This document shows positions 33,520 to 42,172 of a DNA stretch of 64,000 bases, one piece after another. The notes under the pieces are model-generated. The model had not been told where the DNA came from. It saw only the letters and a program-made list of their open reading frames with translations, and made no database searches. The position numbers were made by a program, and so were the translations under genes. Position 1 is the first letter of the stretch. Every line of letters begins with the position of its first letter. This DNA comes from RUG11241 sp964560085 (GTDB lineage: Bacteria; Bacillota_I; Bacilli_A; RF39; UBA660), in the NCBI GenBank assembly GCA_964560085.1, contig CAZLKF010000002.1, forward strand, positions 124,001 to 188,000, in the 5' to 3' direction.

Positions 33520-36036
33520 TTCCTCTAATTGTTCTTTATTTAATATAGCTATTGTACTAACTTTCTGATCATCTTTTAAATTTATTAGTCTAACTCCTTG
33601 AGCAACACGCCCAGTTGATGAAACTTGTTCTAAAGATAAACGAATGATAATTCCATTATTTGTTATCAACATTAAATCCTCATCACCATGTACAATTTTA
33701 AACGAAACTATATTGCCATTTTTTTCGGTTATATTTAGTGCTTTAACTCCTTTGCTACCACGATGTGTCATTCTATATTCAGAAGTTGAAGTGCGTTTTC
33801 CATAACCCTTTTCCGTCACAACTAATACCTGTTGATCCCCATTAGCAATCTCACATCCGACGCAAACGCCACCTGCACAATCAATTCCTTTTACTCCGGC
33901 AGCAGTTCTTCCCATTACACGAATCTCATTCTCATTAAATCTTATTAAGCGTCCATTTGAGGAAGCAATCAATATCTCGTCTGATCCACTTGTCTTCTTG
34001 ACTGCTAATAATTCATCACTATCGTTTAAAGTTATTGCTATTTTGCCAGAAGTTCTGATTCTGTCAAATTCTTCAATTTTTGTTCTTTTAACTAAACCAT
34101 TTTGTGTACAAAATACAATATATAAATTTTCATCTTCTCCTTGAACTTTTAACATTGCTCTCACATATTCTTTTTTTTCTAGCGGTAGCAAATTAACAAT
34201 AGGTAATCCTTTTGCTTGCCTATTGTATAAAGGCACTTCATATCCCTTTATTCGATAAACTCTTCCTTTGTTTGTAAAGAATAATAGATAATCATGTGTT
34301 GTCATATATATTAAACTCTCAACAAAATCTTCATCGTTAGTTGTTATTCCTTTTACTCCGACTCCACCACGATTTTGATTTCGATATGCGTCAACATTTG
34401 TTCTCTTAATATATCCTTTATTTGTTAAAGTTATTATTATGTTATCTACAGGGATTAATGATTCATCTTCAATAAAATCAACTGCAGTCATATCTATTTC
34501 TGTTCTTCTATCATCAGAATACTTATTTTTTATTTCCAACATTTCCTGCTTTATTACTCCTAAAACATTCTGTTCTGAAGATAAAATCCATTTTAAATGC
34601 TCAATTTCTTTTAATAAAGCTTGTAACTCTGCTTCTATTTTATCTCTCTCTAAACTTGTCAAACGTCGCAACTTCAATTCAAGAATTGACTCAGCTTGAA
34701 CATCAGAAAATTGAAAACGGTTTATTAAGTTTTCTTTGGCCTCAATATCGCTTTTCGCTGCTTTAATTATTTTGACTACCTCGTCAATGTTGTCTTGAGC
34801 AATAACGTAACCATTCAATATATGAACTCTTTTTTCAGCCGCTTCAAGTTCATACTTTGTGCGGCGAATTATTATTTCCTTTTGATATTCAATATATTTT
34901 GAAATAATTTCCTTTAAGCTTAATGTTTTTGGCGTTTGATTGTCAAGCATTAAGAAAATAATACCATAATTCATCTGAAAATCTGTATGCTTATATAAAT
35001 TATTTAAAACAACTTGCGCATTAGCATCTTTTCTTAACGTTATTGTTATTTTAACACCATTTTTTAAATCTGTATGATAATCAGCAATGCCATCAATTGT
35101 TTTATTATGAACTAGTTCTGCCACTCTGTTTTTCAATTCTAAAGTATTTACTCCGTATGGCACTTCAGTTATTATAATGCAATTGTGTCCATCTATTTCT
35201 TCGATTGTCGCCTTGCTTCTTATTGTAATCGTTCCACGACCTGTGTCATATGCTTTCTTTATACCTGAATTGCCAAGAATTATTCCGCCAGTTGGAAAAT
35301 CAGGACCTTTGATATGTTGCATAAGTCCTAAAGTATCAATATCTGGATTATCAATATAAGCTACGCATCCATCTATCACTTCACCAAGATTATGAGGTGG
35401 GATATTTGTTGCCATTCCTACAGCGATTCCCATCGTTCCATTTACTAAAATGTTTGGAAATCTTGATGGTAATACTGTTGGTTCAGGTTCTGTTTCATCA
35501 AAGTTTGGTTCAAAATCAATCGTATTTTTACGAATATCTCTCAATAATTCTAGCGATATTTTTGACAAACGTGATTCCGTATAACGCATTGCTGCGGCGC
35601 CATCGCCTTCAATAGTGCCAAAATTACCATGGCCATCAATTAACATATAGCGGTATGAAAAATCTTGGGCCATTCTAACCATTGCTTCATAAATTGAAGA
35701 ATCACCATGTGGATGATAATGACCCATTACATATCCTACTGTTGTTGCCGATTTACGATGTGGTTTATCTGGCGTATATCCCGAATCAAACATCGCCCAT
35801 AAAATTCTTCGATGTACAGGCTTTAAACCATCACGTAGATCTGGTAAAGCACGTGATTTTATAACACTCATCGAATATTCTAGAAATGAAGATTCAACTT
35901 CTTTTACTATATTATTTTCTGTTAAACAATCTCTCTCGTGAAAAGTGCCATTATAATTATCAGTGGCTGGAGACTCTTTTGTCTCGTTGTTTTCATTAGA
36001 ACTATTTGTTTCTTCAATATTCTTTTCTTCTTCCAT
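33508..36036 (-). CDS. gyrA: DNA gyrase subunit A
   Basis: The 842-residue subunit carries the breakage-reunion domain (SRALPDLRDGLKPVHRR, catalytic tyrosine in AAMRYTESRL) and a C-terminal beta-pinwheel that wraps DNA. The GyrA box reads QNRGGVGVKG rather than the usual QRRGGKG, so it is slightly degenerate; ParC is unlikely because of the intact pinwheel repeats and the gyrB neighbour. It follows gyrB by 14 bp in the usual recF-gyrB-gyrA order. The acidic N-terminal extension of about 40 residues is poorly conserved in the family. Confidence 0.95.
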   Translation of the reverse strand: MEEEKNIEETNSSNENNETKESPATDNYNGTFHERDCLTENNIVKEVESSFLEYSMSVIKSRALPDLRDGLKPVHRRILWAMFDSGYTPDKPHRKSATTVGYVMGHYHPHGDSSIYEAMVRMAQDFSYRYMLIDGHGNFGTIEGDGAAAMRYTESRLSKISLELLRDIRKNTIDFEPNFDETEPEPTVLPSRFPNILVNGTMGIAVGMATNIPPHNLGEVIDGCVAYIDNPDIDTLGLMQHIKGPDFPTGGIILGNSGIKKAYDTGRGTITIRSKATIEEIDGHNCIIITEVPYGVNTLELKNRVAELVHNKTIDGIADYHTDLKNGVKITITLRKDANAQVVLNNLYKHTDFQMNYGIIFLMLDNQTPKTLSLKEIISKYIEYQKEIIIRRTKYELEAAEKRVHILNGYVIAQDNIDEVVKIIKAAKSDIEAKENLINRFQFSDVQAESILELKLRRLTSLERDKIEAELQALLKEIEHLKWILSSEQNVLGVIKQEMLEIKNKYSDDRRTEIDMTAVDFIEDESLIPVDNIIITLTNKGYIKRTNVDAYRNQNRGGVGVKGITTNDEDFVESLIYMTTHDYLLFFTNKGRVYRIKGYEVPLYNRQAKGLPIVNLLPLEKKEYVRAMLKVQGEDENLYIVFCTQNGLVKRTKIEEFDRIRTSGKIAITLNDSDELLAVKKTSGSDEILIASSNGRLIRFNENEIRVMGRTAAGVKGIDCAGGVCVGCEIANGDQQVLVVTEKGYGKRTSTSEYRMTHRGSKGVKALNITEKNGNIVSFKIVHGDEDLMLITNNGIIIRLSLEQVSSTGRVAQGVRLINLKDDQKVSTIAILNKEQLEEEQA

Positions 36037-36050
36037 TGTACCCTCACCCT

Positions 36051-37979
36051 CTAAATATCTAAATTTTGAACATATATTGCATTTTCTTCAATAAACTTAC
36101 GGCGTGGTTCAACTTCATCGCCCATTAGTTTTTCAAACACAGTATCAGCAGCTATACAATCATCAATTGTTATTTTTCTTAAAACTCTCTTTTCGATATC
36201 CATCGTTGTTTCATTTAATTCTGGAGCATCCATTTCTCCTAAACCTTTCATTCTGGCTATTTCAACCTTAGAACGATCTTTTTCAGATAGATTTTCCAAA
36301 TAGCTATCTTTTTCTTCATCACTCAAAACATACTTTCTTGTTTTTCCATGCATAATTCTATATAGAGGTGGTTGTGCTGCATAAACATGACCATCTTCAA
36401 CAATCTGTTTAAAGAAGCGATAAAACAATGTCAACAATAATACACGGATATGTGAACCATCAACATCGGCATCGGTCATAATTATTATCTTATCATAGCG
36501 CAATTTATTTATGTCGAATTCATCGCCTATTCCTGTCCCAAAAGCTGTTATAATCGTTCTAATTTCTTCATTTCCTAATGCTTTATCTAAGCGAGCTTTT
36601 TCAACATTCAATATTTTTCCACGCAATGGTAAAATTGCTTGTGTCATTGAATCACGACATTTTTTTGCAGAACCACCAGCTGAATCTCCTTCGACAATAA
36701 AGATTTCTGAAACCTTTGGATCTTTGCTTTTACAATCTGATAATTTTCCATAGAAATTGTTAACAGCCAAATCACTTTTTCTTGTCATCTCGCGCGCTTT
36801 TTTAGCAGCATTTCTAGCATGACAAGCCAATATAGCTTTTTCAACAATTATGCGAGCTTGGCTTGGATTTTCTAATAAAAATCTCTCGAATCCTTCGGAA
36901 AAAACATTATCAGCTAACTTTCTAACTTCAGAGTTTCCCAATCTTCCCTTAGTTTGACCTTCGAATTGAGGATTCGGATGTTTACAGGAAATAATCATCG
37001 TTAATCCTTCTTTAACATCATCACCTGTTAATGCTTCATCTTTTTCTTTTAAAATATTTGATTTCCTAGCATAATTATTAATTACCCTAGTCAATGCTCG
37101 GCGTACTCCTTCTTCATGAGTTCCGCCATCATGAGTATTAATATTATTAACGAAAGAATAGATATTCTCGTTATATCCATTATTGTATTGCATTGCAACT
37201 TCAAAGAAAACATCTGATTCCGTTCCTTCTAAATATATAACATTATCATGTATTACGGTTTTTCCATGATTAATGAATTTTACATATTCAGCTATTCCAC
37301 CTTCATAGCAAAATGTTACACCAGTTGTATCTTCTTCATCACGATCATCACGAAGAGTTATCTTTAGACCTTTATTTAAAAATGCTAACTCACGTATTCT
37401 TACCATTAATGTATCATAATCATAGATAATTGTATCAAATATATCAGGGTCTGGTTTAAATCTTACTTCTGTTCCTGTTCGCTCAGGGCTACAATCATCT
37501 ATCTCACTAAGTGGTGAAACAATATGCCCTCCATTTTCAAAACGAACATAGTATATCTTACTATTTTTGTATACTCTTACTTCTACCCATTTTGATAATG
37601 CGTTTACAACTGACGCCCCAACGCCATGTAATCCGCCGGATACTTTGTATCCTCCACCACCAAATTTACCACCAGCGTGTAAAACTGTATATACAGTTTC
37701 AACTGTTGATATTTTTGTTTTAGGGTGAATTTCAACAGGTATACCTCTACCATCATCGCGAACTGTAATAGAATTATCTTTATTTACAATTACTTCGATG
37801 TGCGTACAATACCCTGCTAAGGCCTCATCAATTGAGTTATCAACTATCTCCCATACAAGATGATGTAAGCCTTTAACATCAGTTGTTCCAATATACATAC
37901 CAGGGCGTTTCCTTACTGCTTCTAATCCTTCAAGAACTTGAATGTCCGAAGCATCATAATGTTGCTTATTTTCTTCCAT
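36051..37979 (-). CDS. gyrB: DNA gyrase subunit B
   Basis: The 642-residue protein has the GHKL ATPase N-terminal domain (DNSIDEALAGYC, DDGRGIPV, GLHGVGASVVNAL) and the Toprim segment VEGDSAGGSAKKCRD plus MTDADVDGSHI. It supplies ATP hydrolysis for negative supercoiling. An AGGAGG site precedes the ATG and recF ends 9 bp upstream, so recF-gyrB-gyrA are probably one operon. Confidence 0.97.
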   Translation of the reverse strand: MEENKQHYDASDIQVLEGLEAVRKRPGMYIGTTDVKGLHHLVWEIVDNSIDEALAGYCTHIEVIVNKDNSITVRDDGRGIPVEIHPKTKISTVETVYTVLHAGGKFGGGGYKVSGGLHGVGASVVNALSKWVEVRVYKNSKIYYVRFENGGHIVSPLSEIDDCSPERTGTEVRFKPDPDIFDTIIYDYDTLMVRIRELAFLNKGLKITLRDDRDEEDTTGVTFCYEGGIAEYVKFINHGKTVIHDNVIYLEGTESDVFFEVAMQYNNGYNENIYSFVNNINTHDGGTHEEGVRRALTRVINNYARKSNILKEKDEALTGDDVKEGLTMIISCKHPNPQFEGQTKGRLGNSEVRKLADNVFSEGFERFLLENPSQARIIVEKAILACHARNAAKKAREMTRKSDLAVNNFYGKLSDCKSKDPKVSEIFIVEGDSAGGSAKKCRDSMTQAILPLRGKILNVEKARLDKALGNEEIRTIITAFGTGIGDEFDINKLRYDKIIIMTDADVDGSHIRVLLLTLFYRFFKQIVEDGHVYAAQPPLYRIMHGKTRKYVLSDEEKDSYLENLSEKDRSKVEIARMKGLGEMDAPELNETTMDIEKRVLRKITIDDCIAADTVFEKLMGDEVEPRRKFIEENAIYVQNLDI

Positions 37980-37988
37980 ATAAACCTC

Positions 37989-39077
37989 CTATACAACTTT
38001 TCCTTGTTCTATTTTTATAATATTTGCATTAATAATTATTTTCTTTGCTATTTTTGTTATATCTGTCGTCGTTAAAATCACTTGTTGATCATTATTTAAA
38101 TATTTCAATAATTTGTTTTTTCTTATGCCATCCAATTCACTAAAAATATCATCTAATAAAAGAATCGGATTTTGTTGATTATACTTTTTAATTATTTCAG
38201 CTTCGGATAACTTTAAGGAAATTACAGCAGCTCTTTGCTGCCCTTGTGAACCATATTCTTTCAAATTAATATCATTTAGCATAAAAATAAAGTCATCTTT
38301 ATGAGGTCCTTCTAATGTCAAACCATTTTCTTTTTCTTTATAAAAATTCTGTTTCATTTTGGCAATTAGTTCCTCTTTAATATTGGATTTATCAACAGTA
38401 TTTTCATAAAAACTTTTATAAACAATTTTCAATGATTTAGATCCCATTATATTTTCAAATATTTGATTAATAAATTCATTAATTCTATTCACGTATTTTG
38501 CTCGCATCTGATAAATTATTATTGCTTTATCTATAAAGTATTTATCTAAAGCTTCCAAATATTCTTTGTCATTTCGGTGAGATTTTAAAAATTCATTTCG
38601 CATCTTCAATAACTTATTATAATCATTTAAAATATTGTAATAGTTATCATTAATTTGTGAAATTGCATCGTTTAAGTATTCTCTTCGATTATTAGGTGAT
38701 CCTTTTATAATTTCCAAATTACTTGGTTCAAAAAGAATAACATTAACTATTTTTAAAAATTCGCTTTTTTTTGCAATTTCGCTTCCATTAAAAAATAATG
38801 TTCTTTTATTTAAATTGTAATCTATTTTTATTTCGTCAAAAAAAGATTCTCTTTTTATTTTACATTTTAATTTAAAAGAATTCTTTCCATTCATAATAAG
38901 AAAATTATCATCTAAACTTCGATGAGATTTCAAATAAGCAAAATAGTATAAACTTTCTAATATATTTGTTTTCCCCTGACCATTTTTCCCGATTATAATA
39001 TTTATGTTTGGATGCAATTTTAAAGATAAGCGATCATAATTTCTAAAATTAATTAAATCTATTGATTTAAAAAACAT
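37989..39077 (-). CDS. recF: DNA replication and repair protein RecF
   Basis: RecF is an SMC-like ATPase that marks gap ends for RecOR-mediated RecA loading. The 362-residue product has Walker A GKNGQGKTNILE near residue 30, a YGSQGQQRAAVISLKLSEAE signature motif and LLLDDIFSELD Walker B. It precedes gyrB, but dnaN is not directly upstream as in most Bacilli; murT-gatD, a small ORF and a comK-like gene are inserted between dnaN and recF. Confidence 0.95.
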   Translation of the reverse strand: MFFKSIDLINFRNYDRLSLKLHPNINIIIGKNGQGKTNILESLYYFAYLKSHRSLDDNFLIMNGKNSFKLKCKIKRESFFDEIKIDYNLNKRTLFFNGSEIAKKSEFLKIVNVILFEPSNLEIIKGSPNNRREYLNDAISQINDNYYNILNDYNKLLKMRNEFLKSHRNDKEYLEALDKYFIDKAIIIYQMRAKYVNRINEFINQIFENIMGSKSLKIVYKSFYENTVDKSNIKEELIAKMKQNFYKEKENGLTLEGPHKDDFIFMLNDINLKEYGSQGQQRAAVISLKLSEAEIIKKYNQQNPILLLDDIFSELDGIRKNKLLKYLNNDQQVILTTTDITKIAKKIIINANIIKIEQGKVV

Positions 39078-39174
39078 GATTCGTCCTCATTTCCTTTTTT
39101 ATTGCTCTAGAAGCAATTTTATATTTTTACCTGTACTCCTCTACTTGATATAATTATATCACAAAAATGGGCCA

Positions 39175-39208
39175 AAAAAAAGCAAAATCGAATGATTTTG
39201 CTTTTTTT
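39175..39208 (-). terminator. Terminator of the murT-gatD unit
   Basis: A 15-bp stem (39175-39189 with 39194-39208, loop GAAT) with A/T runs on both sides lies directly after gatD. The T run on the minus strand makes it a good terminator; by symmetry it could work in both directions. Confidence 0.8.
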
Positions 39209-39209
39209 A

Positions 39210-39932
39210 TTATTTTACATACTCAATATAATAATTTTTTAGAAATTCTTTGTATGCTTCTTCTTCTAATTCTAAATTAGCTTCTTCTAGAGCAATTTGT
39301 GCGTCCTTATTTTCCATTATCTTGTTGACAAAATATTTTAACAATTTAGGATTTCTAACTAATAAAGGTCCAATTAAATATGTTCCATAAAAATTTTTAT
39401 AGTGATATCCCTCTTTTAATTCTTGTCCATTATTTCCAACACCTTTTACAACAGAAAATAATTGATTAGCACTTATATTATTATTGCTACGTCTATTAGT
39501 AAAGCCTAAAACATAGTCATCAAGCTCTGAAAATCTATATAATGCTTCACTCACTATTTTTTGACATCTAGATGTTTCATAATCAAATATTCCTAAGGTT
39601 TCATAATCTAATGAATCTTTAATTTTTTTGCCAAATAAATCTAATGAATTACCTGTACTCAAAACTAAGCCATTATTTTCTATGTATTCTTCTATTTCCT
39701 TCTTATATTTTTTTAAATGATCTAAAATTAATATTTGATTTTCTTCGGTTCCCATTCCTATATACAATAAATCTGTATCTGTTAAATCTATCTTTTCATC
39801 CAACGTAATAAATTTTATTTTTACTTTAATATTTAGTTGTTCGAAACAATTTTTTAAAGCTTTAATATTGCCAGATTCACCATATAAATTCATTAAATTA
39901 TAGTAAAGATGTACTATTGTTATTATCATCAT
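39210..39932 (-). CDS. gatD: GatD-like glutamine amidotransferase lacking catalytic Cys and His
   Basis: GatD releases ammonia from glutamine so that MurT can amidate the D-glutamate of lipid II. This 240-residue protein aligns along GatD: YYNLMNLYGESGNI, LLYIGMGTEENQ, LGIFDYET and YKNFYGTYLIGPLL. However, the nucleophile motif (CGGYQ in GatD) reads STGNS with Ser92 in place of the cysteine, and the catalytic histidine (GTYLHGP) is Ile187. No other cysteine lies near. The glutaminase is therefore probably inactive. The ATG at 39932 has a GGAAGG site and lies 35 bp inside the end of murT, so the pair is translationally coupled. Confidence 0.8.
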   Translation of the reverse strand: MMIITIVHLYYNLMNLYGESGNIKALKNCFEQLNIKVKIKFITLDEKIDLTDTDLLYIGMGTEENQILILDHLKKYKKEIEEYIENNGLVLSTGNSLDLFGKKIKDSLDYETLGIFDYETSRCQKIVSEALYRFSELDDYVLGFTNRRSNNNISANQLFSVVKGVGNNGQELKEGYHYKNFYGTYLIGPLLVRNPKLLKYFVNKIMENKDAQIALEEANLELEEEAYKEFLKNYYIEYVK

Positions 39933-41250
39933 TTCCACCTTCCTGCATTTTTTGTTTAAACGGCTCAACATAATCAAAATTTAAAATTCCATATATATTA
40001 GAATTAGTTGATGTTTTAATATACTCAACCGCTTCTCCAATATGTGCAAATGTTAATATCTTATCTTGTTCAATATTAGAATATTTAATTCTTAAAGCAA
40101 TATCATAACGATGAATACCAATACAAATTATTTTTTCAATTTTTAATTTACTTAAAATTTCAAAATCGATGTCATACAACCAAGATAAATCATCAAAATT
40201 ATATCGTCGACTTATTTCTTTCCAGCCAATTACTATTACTTTTTCATCTGAAAAATGATTTAAAAACAGTAATGATTGATTGAATGTGGAACTGTTTTCA
40301 TTTTTATTGTTTAATATCGTAATTTTTCTTTCTCCATCTATATATTCAATATAACTTGGCTTTGAATTTTTAATTATACTTGACGAAACTTCATTTTGAT
40401 TCAAGTTCAACAATTTTGTTAAAGTTATAACTCCTAAAGTATTATAGATTGCATATAAAATATTTGATTTTAGCACATATTTCGTATCATCTACTTCTAG
40501 AATGTTCTTTTCAAAGTCAATCATATCACCTACAACATCTATTATAGGTCTTTTAAAATCTTTATTTGGACAATAATAATCCCCTGTTGCTTCAAAATTA
40601 TAATAATTGTATTTTAATTGTGTATGACATTTTGGACAATAATTAATATTTAAATTGGCAAATTGATTTTGTTTATAAGAATACTTATTTTTTTCTAATG
40701 AAAAATATGTTTTATCCTTTCCACAATCTTTAAATACTTTATATATATATGGATCATCACCATTTAATATTAAATGCATTGTCGGCGTTATTGCTTCTTT
40801 TATGATACTAGAGACAATATCAAAATGTCCTTGACGTGGTGGTTGATCTCTAGTAACATTTGTTATTATTAAATAATTAATGTCAATATATTTAAATATT
40901 TGCTTTGTATATCTTTCGTCAATTTCTAATACTAAGGCATCACCTTTTAATTTGCCATTTAATTTAGAAGAGGAAATTAACATTGTAAGAATACCTGGAG
41001 TTATATTTGCTCCTGTGGAATTGTTTAAAACGATTTTTCCTTGTTCTTCTAGTATTTTTACTATTAGATATGCTGAACTTCCTTTTCCAGATGAACCGGT
41101 AATGGCTATTTTTAGATTAGGATATTTAAAGTAGTTAAAAATATCTTTATTCAATTTTAGTGCTAAAGCCCCTGGCAAGGTTGTCCCCCTATTAATTAAT
41201 TTTCCAATTTTTATCATAAATTTAGCAATTATAAGTATTAATGCATTCAT
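39898..41250 (-). CDS. murT: MurT-like lipid II isoglutaminyl synthase, ligase subunit
   Basis: The 450-residue Mur-ligase-fold protein has a hydrophobic N-terminal segment, a P-loop ITGSSGKGSS, the LVLEIDER segment, a zinc-ribbon-like insert (CPKC then CPNK, so the fourth usual cysteine is replaced) and a C-terminal DUF1727 domain. The P-loop ends GKGS as in folylpolyglutamate synthases rather than GKTT. The aspartate that completes the GatD triad is present in RYDIALRIKY. It should activate lipid II with ATP. The ATG at 41250 has a GGGTG site 6 bases upstream; a GTG at 41259 is possible. Confidence 0.83.
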   Translation of the reverse strand: MNALILIIAKFMIKIGKLINRGTTLPGALALKLNKDIFNYFKYPNLKIAITGSSGKGSSAYLIVKILEEQGKIVLNNSTGANITPGILTMLISSSKLNGKLKGDALVLEIDERYTKQIFKYIDINYLIITNVTRDQPPRQGHFDIVSSIIKEAITPTMHLILNGDDPYIYKVFKDCGKDKTYFSLEKNKYSYKQNQFANLNINYCPKCHTQLKYNYYNFEATGDYYCPNKDFKRPIIDVVGDMIDFEKNILEVDDTKYVLKSNILYAIYNTLGVITLTKLLNLNQNEVSSSIIKNSKPSYIEYIDGERKITILNNKNENSSTFNQSLLFLNHFSDEKVIVIGWKEISRRYNFDDLSWLYDIDFEILSKLKIEKIICIGIHRYDIALRIKYSNIEQDKILTFAHIGEAVEYIKTSTNSNIYGILNFDYVEPFKQKMQEGGNDDNNNSTSLL

Positions 41251-41358
41251 ATAAAACACCCATTAAAATTATATCATATATTTGAATTCTTTTTTCTACT
41301 TTTGTCGAAGTTGTTTATATTTTTTATTAAAAATGCTAGGATTAGTTAGGTGATCAAT

Positions 41359-41577
41359 TTGATTAAGGAAATATACCTTTTTGATAAATGTTTATATGTT
41401 ATTTTGGATAAATTTTTTAATCAAAAAGATGCTAACAATTTAAAAGAGAAAATTGAATACATTACTAACGAATATAAAATTAATAATGTTATTATAAAAT
41501 TACAAGAAAAAAATAAAAAATTAAGTATTTTTTTTAACACTTTTTTTGAAAATACTAATTTTTTATTTATCGATTAA
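41359..41577 (+). CDS. Small ORF with STAS-like pattern, unknown
   Basis: A 72-codon plus-strand frame, divergent from murT, starts at a TTG with an AGGTG site 6 bases upstream, a spacing shared by many genes here. The pattern CLYVILDKFF...LKEKIEYITNEYKINNVIIKL resembles the first half of SpoIIAA-type STAS domains. It lacks the later phosphorylated serine motif and is much shorter than the roughly 110-residue domain. It may be a truncated relative, a small regulator, or chance. It is convergent with the comK-like gene, 10 bp from its stop. Confidence 0.4.
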   Translation: MIKEIYLFDKCLYVILDKFFNQKDANNLKEKIEYITNEYKINNVIIKLQEKNKKLSIFFNTFFENTNFLFID

Positions 41578-41587
41578 AAATTTCATT

Positions 41588-42034
41588 TTAAACAATTTTG
41601 CGGCGCTGAATTGTAGAATCTAAGAATGATGCTCTTAATATTTGATTCTTAAAAATTTTGTGAGATAAATCTAATTCAATTTCTTGACCATTTTTAAATA
41701 TCACTATAGTCTTATTGTCTTTTTTTAGACTTTTTTCAACATAATTTAAAGAAATCCATGAACAAGCTTCTAATCTTGGAGACAATGTAGGAAAAAATAT
41801 TATTGGAGTTGTTTCTTCTATTATTATTGGAGCTTTATAATTTACACCAATCATACTTTTTGTTCCTTCAGATCGACCAACATATGAACTACCAAAAAAA
41901 CGACAACCATCATCTATTATTTTCATTGATGAACTAGATATTATATATTCACCATCTTTTTCGATAATTTTTGTTTCTTTTGAGTTCAATGGAATAATCG
42001 CCATTGTATCAATATTTAATTCATACTTTTCCAT
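41588..42034 (-). CDS. comK: ComK-like competence transcription factor
   Basis: ComK is the master activator of DNA-uptake genes in Bacillus. The 148-residue product shares its signature CRFFGSSYVGRSEGTK, KAPIIIEE and IIFFPTLSP, then CSWISLNY, and a later IFKNGQEIELDLS region. It is shorter than B. subtilis ComK (192), lacking the C-terminal tail that is used for degradation control. A strong GAGGAGG site precedes the ATG. The position next to dnaN, within the origin cluster, is unusual. Whether it activates com genes is not visible here, as none is in the window. Confidence 0.85.
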   Translation of the reverse strand: MEKYELNIDTMAIIPLNSKETKIIEKDGEYIISSSSMKIIDDGCRFFGSSYVGRSEGTKSMIGVNYKAPIIIEETTPIIFFPTLSPRLEACSWISLNYVEKSLKKDNKTIVIFKNGQEIELDLSHKIFKNQILRASFLDSTIQRRKIV

Positions 42035-42130
42035 ATTTTCACCTCCTCATTAAAATTATTTCTTTTTATTCCCCTGTTTCCTTTAAATTTTAAAACTTTT
42101 TTATAATTTGTTTAATTTTTTGCTTGAAAA

Positions 42131-42157
42131 TATAAAAAAAATGCTCGAAAGCATTTT
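42131..42157 (-). terminator. Intrinsic terminator of dnaN
   Basis: An 8-bp stem (AAAATGCT/AGCATTTT, 42138-42145 and 42150-42157) closed by a CGAA tetraloop is followed on the minus strand by a run of T. It ends dnaN transcription before the comK-like gene. Bases 42035-42130 otherwise show only AT-rich sequence with the comK ribosome-binding site. Confidence 0.8.
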
Positions 42158-42172
42158 ATATATGTTTAAATG

